Source: Streptomyces apocyni (GTDB taxonomy: Bacteria > Actinomycetota > Actinomycetes > Streptomycetales > Streptomycetaceae). Taken from it: a stretch of DNA of 64,000 nt. The notes below the pieces were generated by a model. It was not told where the DNA came from. It saw only the letters and a program-made list of their open reading frames with translations, and did no database searches. The stretch is from positions 355,965 to 419,964 of the forward strand of contig NZ_WHOM01000033.1 of NCBI RefSeq assembly GCF_009739465.1, read 5' to 3'. Positions 1-8,841 of the stretch are shown here, piece by piece (the stretch's first letter is position 1; each line of letters begins with the position of its first letter). Position numbers and translations under genes: made by a program.

Positions 1-385
1 GCCAGCTACTCGCGTAAATCGCGTCGCCGCCGGATATCAGTTTGCTGAACTTGCCTGGAGTGCGCTCGATCTTGAGGGCTCCGGCGTGGGGGCCGGCAGC
101 GCGCTTGATCTTGTTGAGTTCGGCTTGGGAGACCGTGCTGTCCGCTGTCACGACCAGACGGTTGGTCTTCGGGTCGATGTCCCAGGCGGTACCGGCCACG
201 TCGGCTCTGAGCACCGCGTCGCTGGCCTGCGTGAGCTGGGTCGCGCTGAACTGGTCCGGTCTCGCCTCGCCTGCCTGCGCAGCGGGGATGGCCAGGGCAC
301 CTGCGGTCACCAGGCCGACGGTCACGGCGAGGAGCCGGGTCCGTCTGCCCACGCCGCTGCGGGGGGTGGTGCGCTTGATCCTCAC
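1..385 (-). CDS. sprB: Streptogrisin B-like secreted serine protease (S1E), 5' part only
   Basis: The minus strand reads 128 codons from a GTG at 385 to the window edge, so the C-terminal catalytic domain is missing. A GGGAGGAAC ribosome site sits 8 bases upstream. Residues 1-38 are a twin-Arg-rich basic start, hydrophobic core and Ala-rich cleavage region typical of a Sec signal peptide. Residues 39-116 form the alpha-lytic-protease-type propeptide that assists folding. Residues 117-124 read ISGGDAIY, which is the mature N-terminus of Streptomyces griseus protease B. The secreted chymotrypsin-like enzyme would digest extracellular protein after autocatalytic removal of the propeptide. The catalytic His/Asp/Ser lie outside the window, so activity cannot be judged. 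SGPD- or SGPA-type paralogues are the alternative, but the mature start fits SGPB best. Confidence 0.88.
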   Translation of the reverse strand, partial: MRIKRTTPRSGVGRRTRLLAVTVGLVTAGALAIPAAQAGEARPDQFSATQLTQASDAVLRADVAGTAWDIDPKTNRLVVTADSTVSQAELNKIKRAAGPHAGALKIERTPGKFSKLISGGDAIYASSW

Positions 386-479
386 TTGTCGTTCCTCCCG
401 AGGGGAATCGGGGGCCCGCCGAGTGGCGGTCCCGTGAGGCGCGGTCAGGAGCGCGCGTTGTTCGGTCAGTTCGACCTCG

Positions 480-493
480 TTCGACATGTCGAA
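480..493. promoter_or_regulatory. 14-bp perfect palindrome upstream of the protease gene
   Basis: TTCGACATGTCGAA is a perfect inverted repeat about 95 bp upstream of the protease start, in the region where its promoter must lie. A TTGTCA hexamer on the minus strand (512-507) could be a -35 element, which would place the palindrome over the -10 region. The regulator is unknown; chance occurrence is possible. Confidence 0.3.
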
Positions 494-631
494 TGAGTTG
501 TGCCCCTGACAAGCGCTGTTCGGGAGTATTCGGCGACTCACGCCCCGGCACAAGGGCGCGTTTCGGCCGTACGTACCTACGGCCCCTCCCACCACTCGAC
601 GCCAGTGGGTTAGGGCCCGTTAGAGCCCGCC

Positions 632-1876
632 CTAGCAGTCGCACCCGCAGCAGTCACCGCAGGTACAGCAGCTGTCACCGCAGTTGCTACAGCAGTCACA
701 GCACTCGCAGCAGTCACCGCAGTGGCTACAGAGCCCCTCCCGGCGCGTGCCGGACCAGGGGTCCTCGTAGGTGCCGCAGCACAGCTGGCACGTACAGGCG
801 AGCCCCGCCCACACCAGGCACCCCGCGAGCAGGCCCCGGCCACGGCGGGGCGGCTCGGGCGGGCCCGGTGGCGGGCCGTACGGACCACCGGGGCCTGGCG
901 CGTACGGACTTCCGGGGCCTGGCGCGTACGGGTTACCAGGGCCCGGCGCGTACGGACCGTTCGGCGCGTACGGGTTACCCGGAGGCGGCGGACCGCCAGG
1001 ACCCGGCTGGTGCGCGCATGTCGTCGTGCCGAAGGCACGGTCCACGGACTGGCGTAGCTCGTGCGCCAGCAGCACATGCGCCAGCCTGCCGTCCGTGAAC
1101 TCGGCCTCCCGCAGCGCCAGCCGGATGCCGTGCAGCGCGTCGTCGGCCAGCCGTCGCGCCTCGGCCCGCGAGGTCCCCGTCGCGGTCAGCGGGTTCCAGG
1201 CGCCCGACGCGGCATCCGCTTCCTGGTCCTCGACCGCGTCCAGCAGATGCGCGAGCCGCCCGAAGAGCCGCCCGGCCTCCGCGAGCGGCTCCGCGTTGGC
1301 CGGGCGCCCGGCGAGGACCGCGGTGTGCGCGAAGGCCGCGGCGGTCGCGGTCTCGGTCGGCTCGGTGACGGTGAGCAGCGAGGTGCCGATTCCGGCCAGC
1401 GTCTCGATGCCGCTCTGCCGGTCCACCGCGTCCAGCAGTACCGCCGTGTCGAAGCCCACGTCGGCCGCGCCGCGTGCCCCGGCACGGTCCCAGTTCCTGG
1501 CGACTTTGCGTGCCGCCGCCGCCACTGGGCGGCGCGCCAACAGCCCGTCCCGGTCGGTGACGTGGTCGCGTATCTTCGCCGACGCGAGGACCAGCGAGAC
1601 CGCGGCCGCGAGCCGCGCGCCCTCGCCCTGGGCGACGGACGCGCCGCGCATGCCCCGCAGCGGGCAGGGCCCGGCGGTGCGTCGCCAGTCCGTGGCGCGT
1701 TCGGCCTGAGCCTCCGTCAGGACCGAGATCAGCAACCCGTCGTAGTTCGTGACGACGCGCGCGAACTGGCCGTGATCACCGCGCAGCGCGAGGCAGAGCC
1801 CGCACAGATGAGCCATCCACTGGGTCTTCAGGCCCTCGCCAAGTCGGTGGCCGCAGGGCCTGACGATTCCGAACAC
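632..1876 (-). CDS. DUF5685 family protein with Gly/Pro/Tyr linker and Cys-rich tail
   Basis: 414 residues from a GTG at 1876, chosen because GGGGGAG lies 5 bases upstream and the product then begins with the family's typical FGIVRPC start. Cys8, and Cys25-x2-Cys28 in HLCGLCLALRG, are the conserved N-terminal cysteines of DUF5685, a helical family of unknown function. Residues about 20-285 are the Ala/Leu-rich helical core. It is followed by a repetitive PYAPGPG linker (about 292-345) and a tail with about 21 cysteines in the last 62 residues, mostly as CC and CxxC separated by Gly, Asp or Ser. The tail resembles a metallothionein or metal-cluster module. There is no signal peptide. A metal-binding or redox role is inference only. 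Confidence 0.75.
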   Translation of the reverse strand: MFGIVRPCGHRLGEGLKTQWMAHLCGLCLALRGDHGQFARVVTNYDGLLISVLTEAQAERATDWRRTAGPCPLRGMRGASVAQGEGARLAAAVSLVLASAKIRDHVTDRDGLLARRPVAAAARKVARNWDRAGARGAADVGFDTAVLLDAVDRQSGIETLAGIGTSLLTVTEPTETATAAAFAHTAVLAGRPANAEPLAEAGRLFGRLAHLLDAVEDQEADAASGAWNPLTATGTSRAEARRLADDALHGIRLALREAEFTDGRLAHVLLAHELRQSVDRAFGTTTCAHQPGPGGPPPPGNPYAPNGPYAPGPGNPYAPGPGSPYAPGPGGPYGPPPGPPEPPRRGRGLLAGCLVWAGLACTCQLCCGTYEDPWSGTRREGLCSHCGDCCECCDCCSNCGDSCCTCGDCCGCDC

Positions 1877-2154
1877 GATGACTCCCCCGTGAATGCCGCT
1901 GTGTGCGCGCCTGCGCATGATATCGGCCACATCGACACATCAAGACACGCCCTACGTCACCCGTATGCCAAACAAATCATATTTCACTCACTGTCAGCAG
2001 CCGTACGCCACAGGGCCCTTGAAGAACGGGGATGCCTTGTGCACCAGTAACGTCACGAAACCCGTGCGCGGCGACTATCCACTTGGCGCTACGTCCGCAT
2101 CATGGACGACCATAGGGGGGCGGACAGCAGGAACCGCTGCGAGAGGAGGCGTCC

Positions 2155-2610
2155 ATGGGATCGGTGCGCAAGGCGAGTGCCTGGCTTGGCCTCGTCGACG
2201 ACAACGATGACGAGCGTTACTACGACGGATACGAAGATGATGCGGCTGACCCGGCCACCGGGCCCGAGCCCGGCAACGCCTGGGTGACCGACCCACGCGT
2301 GCGGGTGGCCTCGGAATCCGCCGAGGAGAAGGGCCGCAGGATCGGCACCGTCACTCCGGACGGCTTCCGGGACGCGCGCGGCATCGGCGAGCTGTTCCGG
2401 GCCGGTACCCCGGTCATCATGAACCTCACGGCCATGGACGCCGCCGACGCCAAGCGCGTGGTGGACTTCGCGGCCGGGCTGACCTTCGGGCTGCGCGGCT
2501 CGATCGAGCGCGTAGCCAACCGCGTCTTCCTGCTCACCCCCGCCGACACGCTGATCGTGAACGGCGAGAGCGAGAGCCGCCCGAGCGACGGCTTCTTCAA
2601 CCAGAGCTGA
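2155..2610 (+). CDS. sflA: SepF-like cell division protein SflA
   Basis: 151 residues with a strong GAGAGGAGG site before the ATG. The N-terminal [13 protein letters not shown] is an amphipathic membrane-binding start as in SepF. It is followed by an acidic disordered stretch (about 16-50) and a SepF domain (about 60-145) with the hallmark [20 protein letters not shown] segment. Streptomyces carry SepF in the dcw cluster plus two SepF-like paralogues; SflA is the one encoded a few genes from the der/cmk region, as here. SepF-like proteins act at the membrane with FtsZ, and the Sfl paralogues influence branching and polar growth. It is monocistronic, convergent with the acyl-CoA dehydrogenase gene and divergent from the DUF5685 gene. 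Confidence 0.85.
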   Translation: MGSVRKASAWLGLVDDNDDERYYDGYEDDAADPATGPEPGNAWVTDPRVRVASESAEEKGRRIGTVTPDGFRDARGIGELFRAGTPVIMNLTAMDAADAKRVVDFAAGLTFGLRGSIERVANRVFLLTPADTLIVNGESESRPSDGFFNQS

Positions 2611-2652
2611 GCAAGGCGTTCACCGCTCGCCGTACGCCTACGCCGCGCCCGC

Positions 2653-3840
2653 TCAGCGGAACGCGTCGAGGCCGGTGAGCGCCTTGCCCAGCACCAGCTG
2701 GTGCATCTCGACGGTGCCCTCGTAGGTGAGCACCGACTCGAGGTTCGTCGCGTGGCGCATCACGGGGTACTCCAGCGAGATCCCGTTGGCGCCCAGGATC
2801 GTACGGGACGTCCGGCAGATCTCGATCGCCTCGCGGACGTTGTTGAGCTTGCCGAAACTGATCTGTTCGGGCCGCAGCCGCCCCGCGTCCATCCGGCGGC
2901 CGAGGTGGTGCGCCAGCAGAATGCCCTTGTGCAGCTCCAGCGCCATATCGGCCAGCTTGGCCTGGGTGAGCTGGAAGCCGCCGATGGGCCTGCCGAACTG
3001 TTCGCGCGTGGTGGAGTAGTCGACCGCGGCCTCGAAGGACGAGCGGGCCGCGCCCATCGCGCCCCACACGATGCCGTAGCGGGCATGGCTGAGGCAGCCG
3101 AGCGGTCCGCGCAGACCGGTGACCTCGGGCAGTACAGCGTCGGCGGGCAGCCGCACCTCGTCGAGTACGAGCTCGCTGGTGACCGAGGCGCGCAGGGACC
3201 ACTTGTGCCTGATCTCGGGTGCGGAGAAGCCGGGGGCGTCCGTCGGAACGACGAAGCCCCTGATGCCGTCCTCCGTCTGCGCCCAGACCACAGCGACCGA
3301 GGCCACCGAGCCGTTGGTGATCCACATCTTGCGGCCGGTCAGCACCCAGTCGGTGCCGTCCTTCTTGGCGTACGTACGCATCGACGCGGGGTCGGAGCCG
3401 ACGTCGGGCTCGGTGAGGCCGAAGCAGCCGATCAGCTCTCCGGCGGCCATGCCCGGCAGCCACCGCTCCTTCTGCTCCTCGGAGCCGAAGCGGTGGATGG
3501 CGTACATGGCGAGCGAGCCCTGCACGGAGACCAGGGAGCGGATGCCGGAGTCCGCGGCCTCCAGCTCCAGGCAGGCCAGGCCGTACTGGACGGCGCTCGC
3601 ACCAGCGCAGCCGTAGCCGGTCAGGGACATTCCGAGGGCTCCGATGGCGCCCAGCTCGCGGGCCAGGTCGCGGATGCCGGGGAGTTCGCCGCGCTCGTAC
3701 CAGTCGGCGATGTGCGGCAGTACGCGGTCGGCGGCCCAGGTGCGCACCGTGTCACGGATCGCGAGCTCGTCGGAATCGAGCAGGTCGTCGATGCCGAGCG
3801 GGTCGCGCGGGTCGAACGCGGGCGGGCGGTGGGCGGACAT
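2653..3840 (-). CDS. gcdH: Glutaryl-CoA dehydrogenase-like acyl-CoA dehydrogenase
   Basis: 395 residues, ATG at 3840 with GGAGG 6 bases upstream. It has the three-domain acyl-CoA dehydrogenase fold. The FAD-binding GCFGLTEPDVGSDPASM segment is at about 135-152, KMWITNGS at about 172, and the active-site Glu lies in TYEGTVEMHQLVLG at about 373-386. The SGIRSLVSVQ segment carries the Arg that in glutaryl-CoA dehydrogenase binds the substrate carboxylate. The middle domain also matches that subfamily closely. The expected reaction is oxidative decarboxylation of glutaryl-CoA to crotonyl-CoA in lysine/tryptophan degradation, passing electrons to ETF. No other genes of that pathway are adjacent. 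Confidence 0.87.
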   Translation of the reverse strand: MSAHRPPAFDPRDPLGIDDLLDSDELAIRDTVRTWAADRVLPHIADWYERGELPGIRDLARELGAIGALGMSLTGYGCAGASAVQYGLACLELEAADSGIRSLVSVQGSLAMYAIHRFGSEEQKERWLPGMAAGELIGCFGLTEPDVGSDPASMRTYAKKDGTDWVLTGRKMWITNGSVASVAVVWAQTEDGIRGFVVPTDAPGFSAPEIRHKWSLRASVTSELVLDEVRLPADAVLPEVTGLRGPLGCLSHARYGIVWGAMGAARSSFEAAVDYSTTREQFGRPIGGFQLTQAKLADMALELHKGILLAHHLGRRMDAGRLRPEQISFGKLNNVREAIEICRTSRTILGANGISLEYPVMRHATNLESVLTYEGTVEMHQLVLGKALTGLDAFR

Positions 3841-3992
3841 GCTGGCCTCCGGGGCGGCGGGAAAACTAGCAGTGGTAGTCGCGACGTGCGTGGCGGCGAC
3901 GTTACGGGCTCAGTGTCGCGTACGTCCAGAGCCCTCCGGGCGCCGACCGCGAGGCGCGTCCCGCGCGTGCCGCCCGTCCAGCACGGCTCAGC

Positions 3993-5843
3993 TCAGGAAT
4001 CGGCCGCGACTCCGGCCTGCTCCCGACGCTCCAGGGGGTCCCGACGCTCCAGCTGGTCCCGGCGGTCCCGGTGGTCCCGGAGCAACGGAACAGCCGCCGC
4101 CTGCCTGAACCCCTGCTCCAGCACCTGGTCCAGCGCCTGCGCCGGGGTCGGTTCCGGCGCCCGGGCCAATGTCGGTTCCGACGTCGCGGCCAGGCTCGGC
4201 TCCGGCGCCTGCGCCTGCGCCGGGATCACCGCATGGCCGCCGCCGCCCGCGGGCGCCGCGCACTCCATGCCGCGCGGCAGTCGCAGCGCCGCGAGGGCGC
4301 CGAGCAGCAGCAGTCCGGCGCTGACCAGCAGGCTGACCCGCATCCCGTGCACGAACGCGTCACGGGCCGCGATCCGCAGTACCTCCCCGGCGCCGCCACC
4401 GAGCCCGGCCGCCACTTCGTACGCCTCCCCCAGCGAGTTACTGGCGGCGTCGCTCGCCCGATCCGGGACACCGGACACCGAGGAGAGCCCCGGCGCGTAC
4501 ACGGCGTTCATCACACTGCCGAGCAGGGCTATCCCGATCCCGGCGCCCAATTGGTAGGAGGTCTCGCCGATCGCCGCGGCCCCACCGGCCTGTCCCTGCG
4601 GGGCCTCGCTGAGCATCGACTCGTACGCGCCGAACAGCGTGGTCTGCAGGCCGAAACCGAGGAGTACGAAGCCCGCCAGCATCAGCGCCGGATTGTCCTG
4701 GTGGCCCAGCAGGGTGAGCACGAGGACGGCGAACGCGGTCAGACAGAACCCGGAGGCGACCATCGCGCGCGGGCCGAGGCGCCGCAGGAGCGCGGAACCC
4801 GCGAGCCCCCCGGCCATCGCGGCCAGCGTGAGCGGCACCATCCGCAGCCCGGTCTCCAAAGGAGACAGGCCCAGCACGAGCTGAAGATACTGAGCGGCGA
4901 TCAGCATCAGGCCGACCAGCGCCAGCATGGCCAGCACGATGCAGCCGACGGAGGTGCCGAACGCGGGCCTGGAGAACATCGACAGGTCGACCAGCGGATG
5001 CCTGCGCCGCCGCTGCCTGCGGACGAACCCGGTCAGCAGCAGTACCCCGAGCACCAGCGGGACCAGCGTCAGGAAGCTGACGACGCCTTCGCCGCCACCC
5101 GCGCGCTTCACCCCGAGCACCACGCCGAACAGCCCGGCGGCTGCCATCAGCGCGCCCACCACGTCCCAGGGGCCGTTATGGTCCCCGGTCGACTCGGGCA
5201 GCAGCCAGCGGCCGATCGGGATGCTGGCGAGCATCAGCGGGATGTTGATCAGGAAGACCGAACCCCACCAGAAATGCTCCAGCAGCAGACCGCCGAGCAG
5301 CGGCCCACCAGCGGCCCCCACGGCGGCGACCGCGGTCCACAGCCCGATGGCGACGGCGCGCTCGCGGCGGTCGGGGAAGACCTGGCGGAGGATCGACAGC
5401 GTGGCGGGCATGATCATCGCGCCGCCGACGCCCAGCAGCGCACGGGCGGCGATCAGCACCGTGGGGGTGTCGGCGAGCGCCGCCATGGTCGAGGCGACAC
5501 CGAAGAGCGCGTATCCGATCAGCAGCACCCGGCGGCGGCCGACGCGGTCGCCCAGGGTGCCGAAGAGGATCAGCAGTGAGGCGCAGACCAGGGGATAGAC
5601 GTCGACGATCCAGAGCAGCTGGATGCCACCGGGCTTGAGGTCCTCGGTGACGGCCGGGACGGCGACATGCAGCACGGTGGAGTCGATGGCCACCAGCAGC
5701 AGGCTGGCGCACAGGACCACGAGCACGACCCAGCGGTTGGCACCGCCGGACTCCCCCGCGCGGCGGGAGAGAGGACGGGAGAGGGGAGAGGTACGGGAAA
5801 CACCAGCAGCCGGTACCGAAGCGGCCGTGGGCGTCCCGGACAT
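3993..5843 (-). CDS. 14-TM MFS drug exporter (DHA2/EmrB-QacA family) with disordered tail
   Basis: 616 residues from an ATG at 5843 with GGGAGGAAG just upstream; the longer open frame upstream is not used. The N-terminal 35 residues are Ser/Arg-rich and cytoplasmic. About 14 hydrophobic segments follow. Motif A (LGDRVGRRRVLLIG) lies after TM2 and the antiporter-type motif C (AAGGPLLGGLLL) in TM5, while the first helix has the acidic ...VAIDSTVLHVAVPAV signature of DHA2 proteins. This predicts proton-coupled export of hydrophobic drugs or antibiotics. The last 90 residues are a Pro/Ala/Glu then Arg/Asp/Leu low-complexity tail, unusual for the family. No TetR or MarR regulator is adjacent. Confidence 0.86.
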   Translation of the reverse strand: MSGTPTAASVPAAGVSRTSPLSRPLSRRAGESGGANRWVVLVVLCASLLLVAIDSTVLHVAVPAVTEDLKPGGIQLLWIVDVYPLVCASLLILFGTLGDRVGRRRVLLIGYALFGVASTMAALADTPTVLIAARALLGVGGAMIMPATLSILRQVFPDRRERAVAIGLWTAVAAVGAAGGPLLGGLLLEHFWWGSVFLINIPLMLASIPIGRWLLPESTGDHNGPWDVVGALMAAAGLFGVVLGVKRAGGGEGVVSFLTLVPLVLGVLLLTGFVRRQRRRRHPLVDLSMFSRPAFGTSVGCIVLAMLALVGLMLIAAQYLQLVLGLSPLETGLRMVPLTLAAMAGGLAGSALLRRLGPRAMVASGFCLTAFAVLVLTLLGHQDNPALMLAGFVLLGFGLQTTLFGAYESMLSEAPQGQAGGAAAIGETSYQLGAGIGIALLGSVMNAVYAPGLSSVSGVPDRASDAASNSLGEAYEVAAGLGGGAGEVLRIAARDAFVHGMRVSLLVSAGLLLLGALAALRLPRGMECAAPAGGGGHAVIPAQAQAPEPSLAATSEPTLARAPEPTPAQALDQVLEQGFRQAAAVPLLRDHRDRRDQLERRDPLERREQAGVAADS

Positions 5844-6081
5844 ATGGCTTCCTCCCAGCGGGTTACTCGGATTCCGGCCGGCGTGGCGGCGGCCCTGGCC
5901 CGGCTTCCAGGAGTATCGGCCCTGGCCAGACCTCCGAGAACACGAGCGAGCGTCAGCGTACGCGAGTGAACGGCAGGGGTGAGTGGCGCACCTCTCACGT
6001 AACGAAGCGGCGAAGTGTGGCATACGCCACGGAAGGGGCGTTCTGCCCGTCCTCACGGGGGGTGCGCCCCCGTCCGACGCC

Positions 6082-6087
6082 CATAAT
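6082..6087 (+). promoter_or_regulatory. -10 element for a leaderless start
   Basis: CATAAT ends 7 bases before the GTG at 6095, the spacing expected when transcription starts at the first base of the start codon. No ribosome site is present. Confidence 0.5.
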
Positions 6088-6094
6088 CGAGCCC

Positions 6095-7237
6095 GTGACC
6101 GATCTTGATCAACGCTCCACGCCGCTCGGGGGCGCGCTGCGCCGGGCCGCGCCCGCACTGCTCGCGTACGCCGGGGTGCGCGCCCTGGGGCTCGCCGTGC
6201 TCGCGGCGTGGGGTGCGGCCACCGGGAAGAGCCCGCACCAGCTCCTGTCGGCGCGCTGGGACTCGCTCTGGTACACGCGGGTCGCGGACTTCGGCTACGG
6301 CTGGGAAGTACGGCTGCCCGACGGCGGGGTCCACTCCAATCTGGCGTTCTTCCCGCTGCTGCCGTGGCTGGAGCGGCTGGGATCGGCGGTGAGCCCGCTG
6401 TCGTACGCCGATGCCGGGCTGCTGGTCAGCTGGCTGGCCTCGATCGGCGCGGCCGCCGGGATCTTCGCGGTCGCGGACCGGTTGTACGGGCGCCGCGCGG
6501 GCGTGCTGGCCGTGGTGCTGTGGGCGGTGCTGCCGGTCGGCATCGTGCAGTCCATGGCGTACAGCGAGTCGCTGTTCACGGCGCTCGCCGCGTGGTCGCT
6601 GTACGCGGTGCTGACCGGCCGCTGGGTGTGGGCCGGGGCGCTGGCCTGTGCGGCGGGGCTGACCCGGCCGGTGGGGGCCGCGGTGGTGGCCGCGGTGTGG
6701 GTGACGGCCGCGGTCCGGGTCGCCCGGGACCGGGAGGCTGACTGGCGGATGGTGCTCGGGGTGCTGATCGCCCCGCTGGGCGCCGCGGGCTACGTCCTCT
6801 GGGTCGGGCAGCGGACCGGCGGCGGCCTCTTCGGCTATCTCGACGTCCAGGGGCAGTGGGGCAACGGCTTCGACGGGGGCTGGGCCTTCGCGCGGTTCAT
6901 CGGCGCCAAGCTGACGACGTTTCCGGACGCACTGGCCGGACTGGGACTGATCCTGGGGGTCGCGCTGGTCATCTGGCTGTACGTGCGGTGCGTGCGGCAG
7001 GGCCAGCCGCTCGCGCTCCTGGTGTACTGCGGGATCGTCGTCGCCCTCGCGCTGTGCGCCTCGGGGTACTTCGGCTCGAAGCCACGGCTGTTGCTGCCCG
7101 CCTTTCCGCTGCTGCTGCCGATCGCGGTGGCGCTGGCCCGGTTCCGTACCTCCAGGGTGGTCGTACTGCTGGGGGCCGTGGCAGTGGCGTCGGCGGTCTA
7201 CGGCGCGTTCTGGCTGCACGGCTCGGGCCCCCCGTGA
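6095..7237 (+). CDS. PIG-V-like membrane mannosyltransferase
   Basis: 380 residues. The GTG at 6095 is preferred because a -10 hexamer lies 7 bases upstream. The open frame continues further upstream, but those codons read as ordinary intergenic sequence. There are about 9-10 membrane segments. RWDSLWYTRVADFGY (about 49-63) is the conserved lumen-side acidic loop of PIG-V/GT76-type and related GT-C mannosyltransferases. NLAFFPLLPWLERL and SESLFTALAAWSLYA...LTRP are the other family blocks. Such enzymes use polyprenyl-phosphate mannose on the outer membrane face. The acceptor is unknown. A PAP2 phosphatase gene follows on the same strand, which would suit a polyprenyl-phosphate cycle. Confidence 0.75.
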   Translation: MTDLDQRSTPLGGALRRAAPALLAYAGVRALGLAVLAAWGAATGKSPHQLLSARWDSLWYTRVADFGYGWEVRLPDGGVHSNLAFFPLLPWLERLGSAVSPLSYADAGLLVSWLASIGAAAGIFAVADRLYGRRAGVLAVVLWAVLPVGIVQSMAYSESLFTALAAWSLYAVLTGRWVWAGALACAAGLTRPVGAAVVAAVWVTAAVRVARDREADWRMVLGVLIAPLGAAGYVLWVGQRTGGGLFGYLDVQGQWGNGFDGGWAFARFIGAKLTTFPDALAGLGLILGVALVIWLYVRCVRQGQPLALLVYCGIVVALALCASGYFGSKPRLLLPAFPLLLPIAVALARFRTSRVVVLLGAVAVASAVYGAFWLHGSGPP

Positions 7238-7459
7238 CCGAATCCGTCCCCTCGTGACTGAACGGAGAATTCCACACCGAGTAAAGGTGAACGAATTCAG
7301 AGGGCGCTGGAACGACATCCGCATACGATCGGAGTAAACGCACGCCACGGTCAGTTCGCGGAGTGAAAACCGGGAAAGCAAAGGCGCCTTGAGATGAATC
7401 CCACATCACATCGTCATCACGAAGCCGGTGCTTCGACCAGGCCCGCCGCTAACCCGCTG

Positions 7460-7465
7460 TAACGT
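7460..7465 (+). promoter_or_regulatory. -10 element for a leaderless start
   Basis: TAACGT ends 7 bases before the GTG at 7473, and no Shine-Dalgarno sequence is visible. This supports GTG 7473 rather than the upstream ATG at 7428. Confidence 0.5.
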
Positions 7466-7472
7466 CGATCGA

Positions 7473-8504
7473 GTGCGTACCGAACGAAACCCCACCCGTC
7501 TGGACCGGGTGTTCGCCCGTCTCGACCGTGAACCGGAACGGCCGGAGGGCCTCGACATCCCGCGGATGAGTCCGCACCGGATGGTGCTTCTGGGCTCGAC
7601 GCTGGTCTTCTACGTGCTGATCGTCGTCGCCGTGATCAACACCTCGTGGCTGGTGCGGCTCGACTGGCAGGTCATGTTCTTCCGCCCTTACCAGCAGTGG
7701 CCGGAACTGCACGCCTGGCTCGACTACTTCGTGGTGCTCGGCCAGCGCGGGCCGACCGCGGTGATGGTCGCCGCCTGGCTGCTGTGGCGCTCCTGGCGCC
7801 AGCACACGCTCCGCCCGTTGCTGGTTCTCGCCGTCGCGCTGCTGCTGCTCAACGTCACGGTGGGGGCCGCGAAGCTGGGCATGGGCCGCCTCGGTCCGCA
7901 CTACGCCAACACCATCGGCGCCAACGAGATGTGGCTGACCGGCGATATATTTCCTTCGGGCCACACCGCCAACGCCGTGGTCACCTGGGGCATCCTCGCC
8001 TATCTGGCGGCGACCCACCGCACCCGCCGCTATCTGTCTGCCGTCTCGGCGGTCGTTGCTCTCGGCGTCGGGCTGACCACGGTCTACCTGGGCACGCACT
8101 GGCTGACCGATGTGCTGCTCGGCTGGGCCGCTGGTGTGCTGATCCTGCTGGCGCTGCCCTGGTTCGAGCCGCTGATCGCGCGTGCCGAGGCGTGGATCTT
8201 CCGGGTCCGCGAGAGCGTGCGCGACAGAGTGCGCGCGTACGGTCGCCGCCCCGCCGCCGTGCCCGCCCCGGTCACCATCGCCGCACCAGCGCGCCGCCCG
8301 GACGCCGACGAGGCGCCCGCGACGCGTACGCCGGTGGGCGCGGCCGCCCACAGCGTCACACGCTCTCCCGGGCACCTGTCCACCTCACGCGCGCACGCGT
8401 CGCACGCGGAGCGCGCTCCCGGCGCCCCGACCGGCAGCCGTCGGCCGCCGCACCCGGACCGGGTGGGGCGTCCCACCTCGGCTAGCCCCGTGACGGGCGG
8501 CTGA
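7473..8504 (+). CDS. PAP2-family membrane phosphatase
   Basis: 343 residues. Six membrane segments lie between about 35 and 235. The three phosphatase motifs are present: a KLGMGRLGP version of KX6RP (the motif is usually RP, here GP), FPSGHTAN, and YLGTHWLTD for the third motif with its catalytic His and Asp. The family dephosphorylates undecaprenyl pyrophosphate or phosphatidic acid-type lipids at the outer membrane face. From about residue 240 a long Arg/Ala/Pro-rich disordered tail runs to the end; it is absent in core PAP2 proteins. The stop codon lies in the first copy of an 18-bp tandem repeat. Confidence 0.85.
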   Translation: MRTERNPTRLDRVFARLDREPERPEGLDIPRMSPHRMVLLGSTLVFYVLIVVAVINTSWLVRLDWQVMFFRPYQQWPELHAWLDYFVVLGQRGPTAVMVAAWLLWRSWRQHTLRPLLVLAVALLLLNVTVGAAKLGMGRLGPHYANTIGANEMWLTGDIFPSGHTANAVVTWGILAYLAATHRTRRYLSAVSAVVALGVGLTTVYLGTHWLTDVLLGWAAGVLILLALPWFEPLIARAEAWIFRVRESVRDRVRAYGRRPAAVPAPVTIAAPARRPDADEAPATRTPVGAAAHSVTRSPGHLSTSRAHASHAERAPGAPTGSRRPPHPDRVGRPTSASPVTGG

Positions 8505-8570
8505 CACCAGAGACCGCGCTGACGCCAGAGACCGAACTGACAGCAGGACGCGCTGACACCAGAGACCGCG
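8501..8570. repeat. 18-bp tandem repeat, four units, spanning the PAP2 stop codon
   Basis: Units at 8501-8518, 8519-8536, 8537-8552 (degenerate, 16 bp) and 8553-8570 all begin CTGAC and mostly continue with ACCAGAGACCGCG. Units 1 and 4 are identical. The TGA of the PAP2 gene (8502-8504) is inside unit 1. Confidence 0.9.
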
Positions 8571-8625
8571 GGGCGCGGTACGCACCACCCAGCCCCGTAC
8601 GGACTCGCCCGCCGAAGGCGGTCTC

Positions 8626-8841
8626 TCAGCCTGCCCAGCAGCGGGTGACGACGTCGTCGCTGACCTCGAAGTTCAGCCGCCCCTCGAGGTACTCCATGGT
8701 GATGAACGCGCCGGGCGGCACCGATCTGACGGTGGTCCAGCCGCGTTCGCGGGCCCGGCGTTCGGCGCGATCGGCGTCGAGTCCGACGTAGGAGTCGGGG
8801 GCGTCCTGAGGCTGCGCGGAAGGAGTCGGTAGGGGTGCCAT
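8626..8841 (-). CDS. Small I78-type protease inhibitor
   Basis: 71 residues with no signal peptide. The pattern DSYVGLDADRAERRARERGW, then RSVPPGAFITMEYLEGRLNFEV and the terminal Val-Thr-Arg-Cys block, matches peptidase inhibitor I78/potato-inhibitor-I-like proteins. In these a short exposed loop blocks subtilisin- or elastase-like serine proteases. The family is often secreted; this one looks cytoplasmic. It lies 8 kb from the streptogrisin gene, so a direct link is not implied. The family call is motif-based. Confidence 0.7.
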   Translation of the reverse strand: MAPLPTPSAQPQDAPDSYVGLDADRAERRARERGWTTVRSVPPGAFITMEYLEGRLNFEVSDDVVTRCWAG

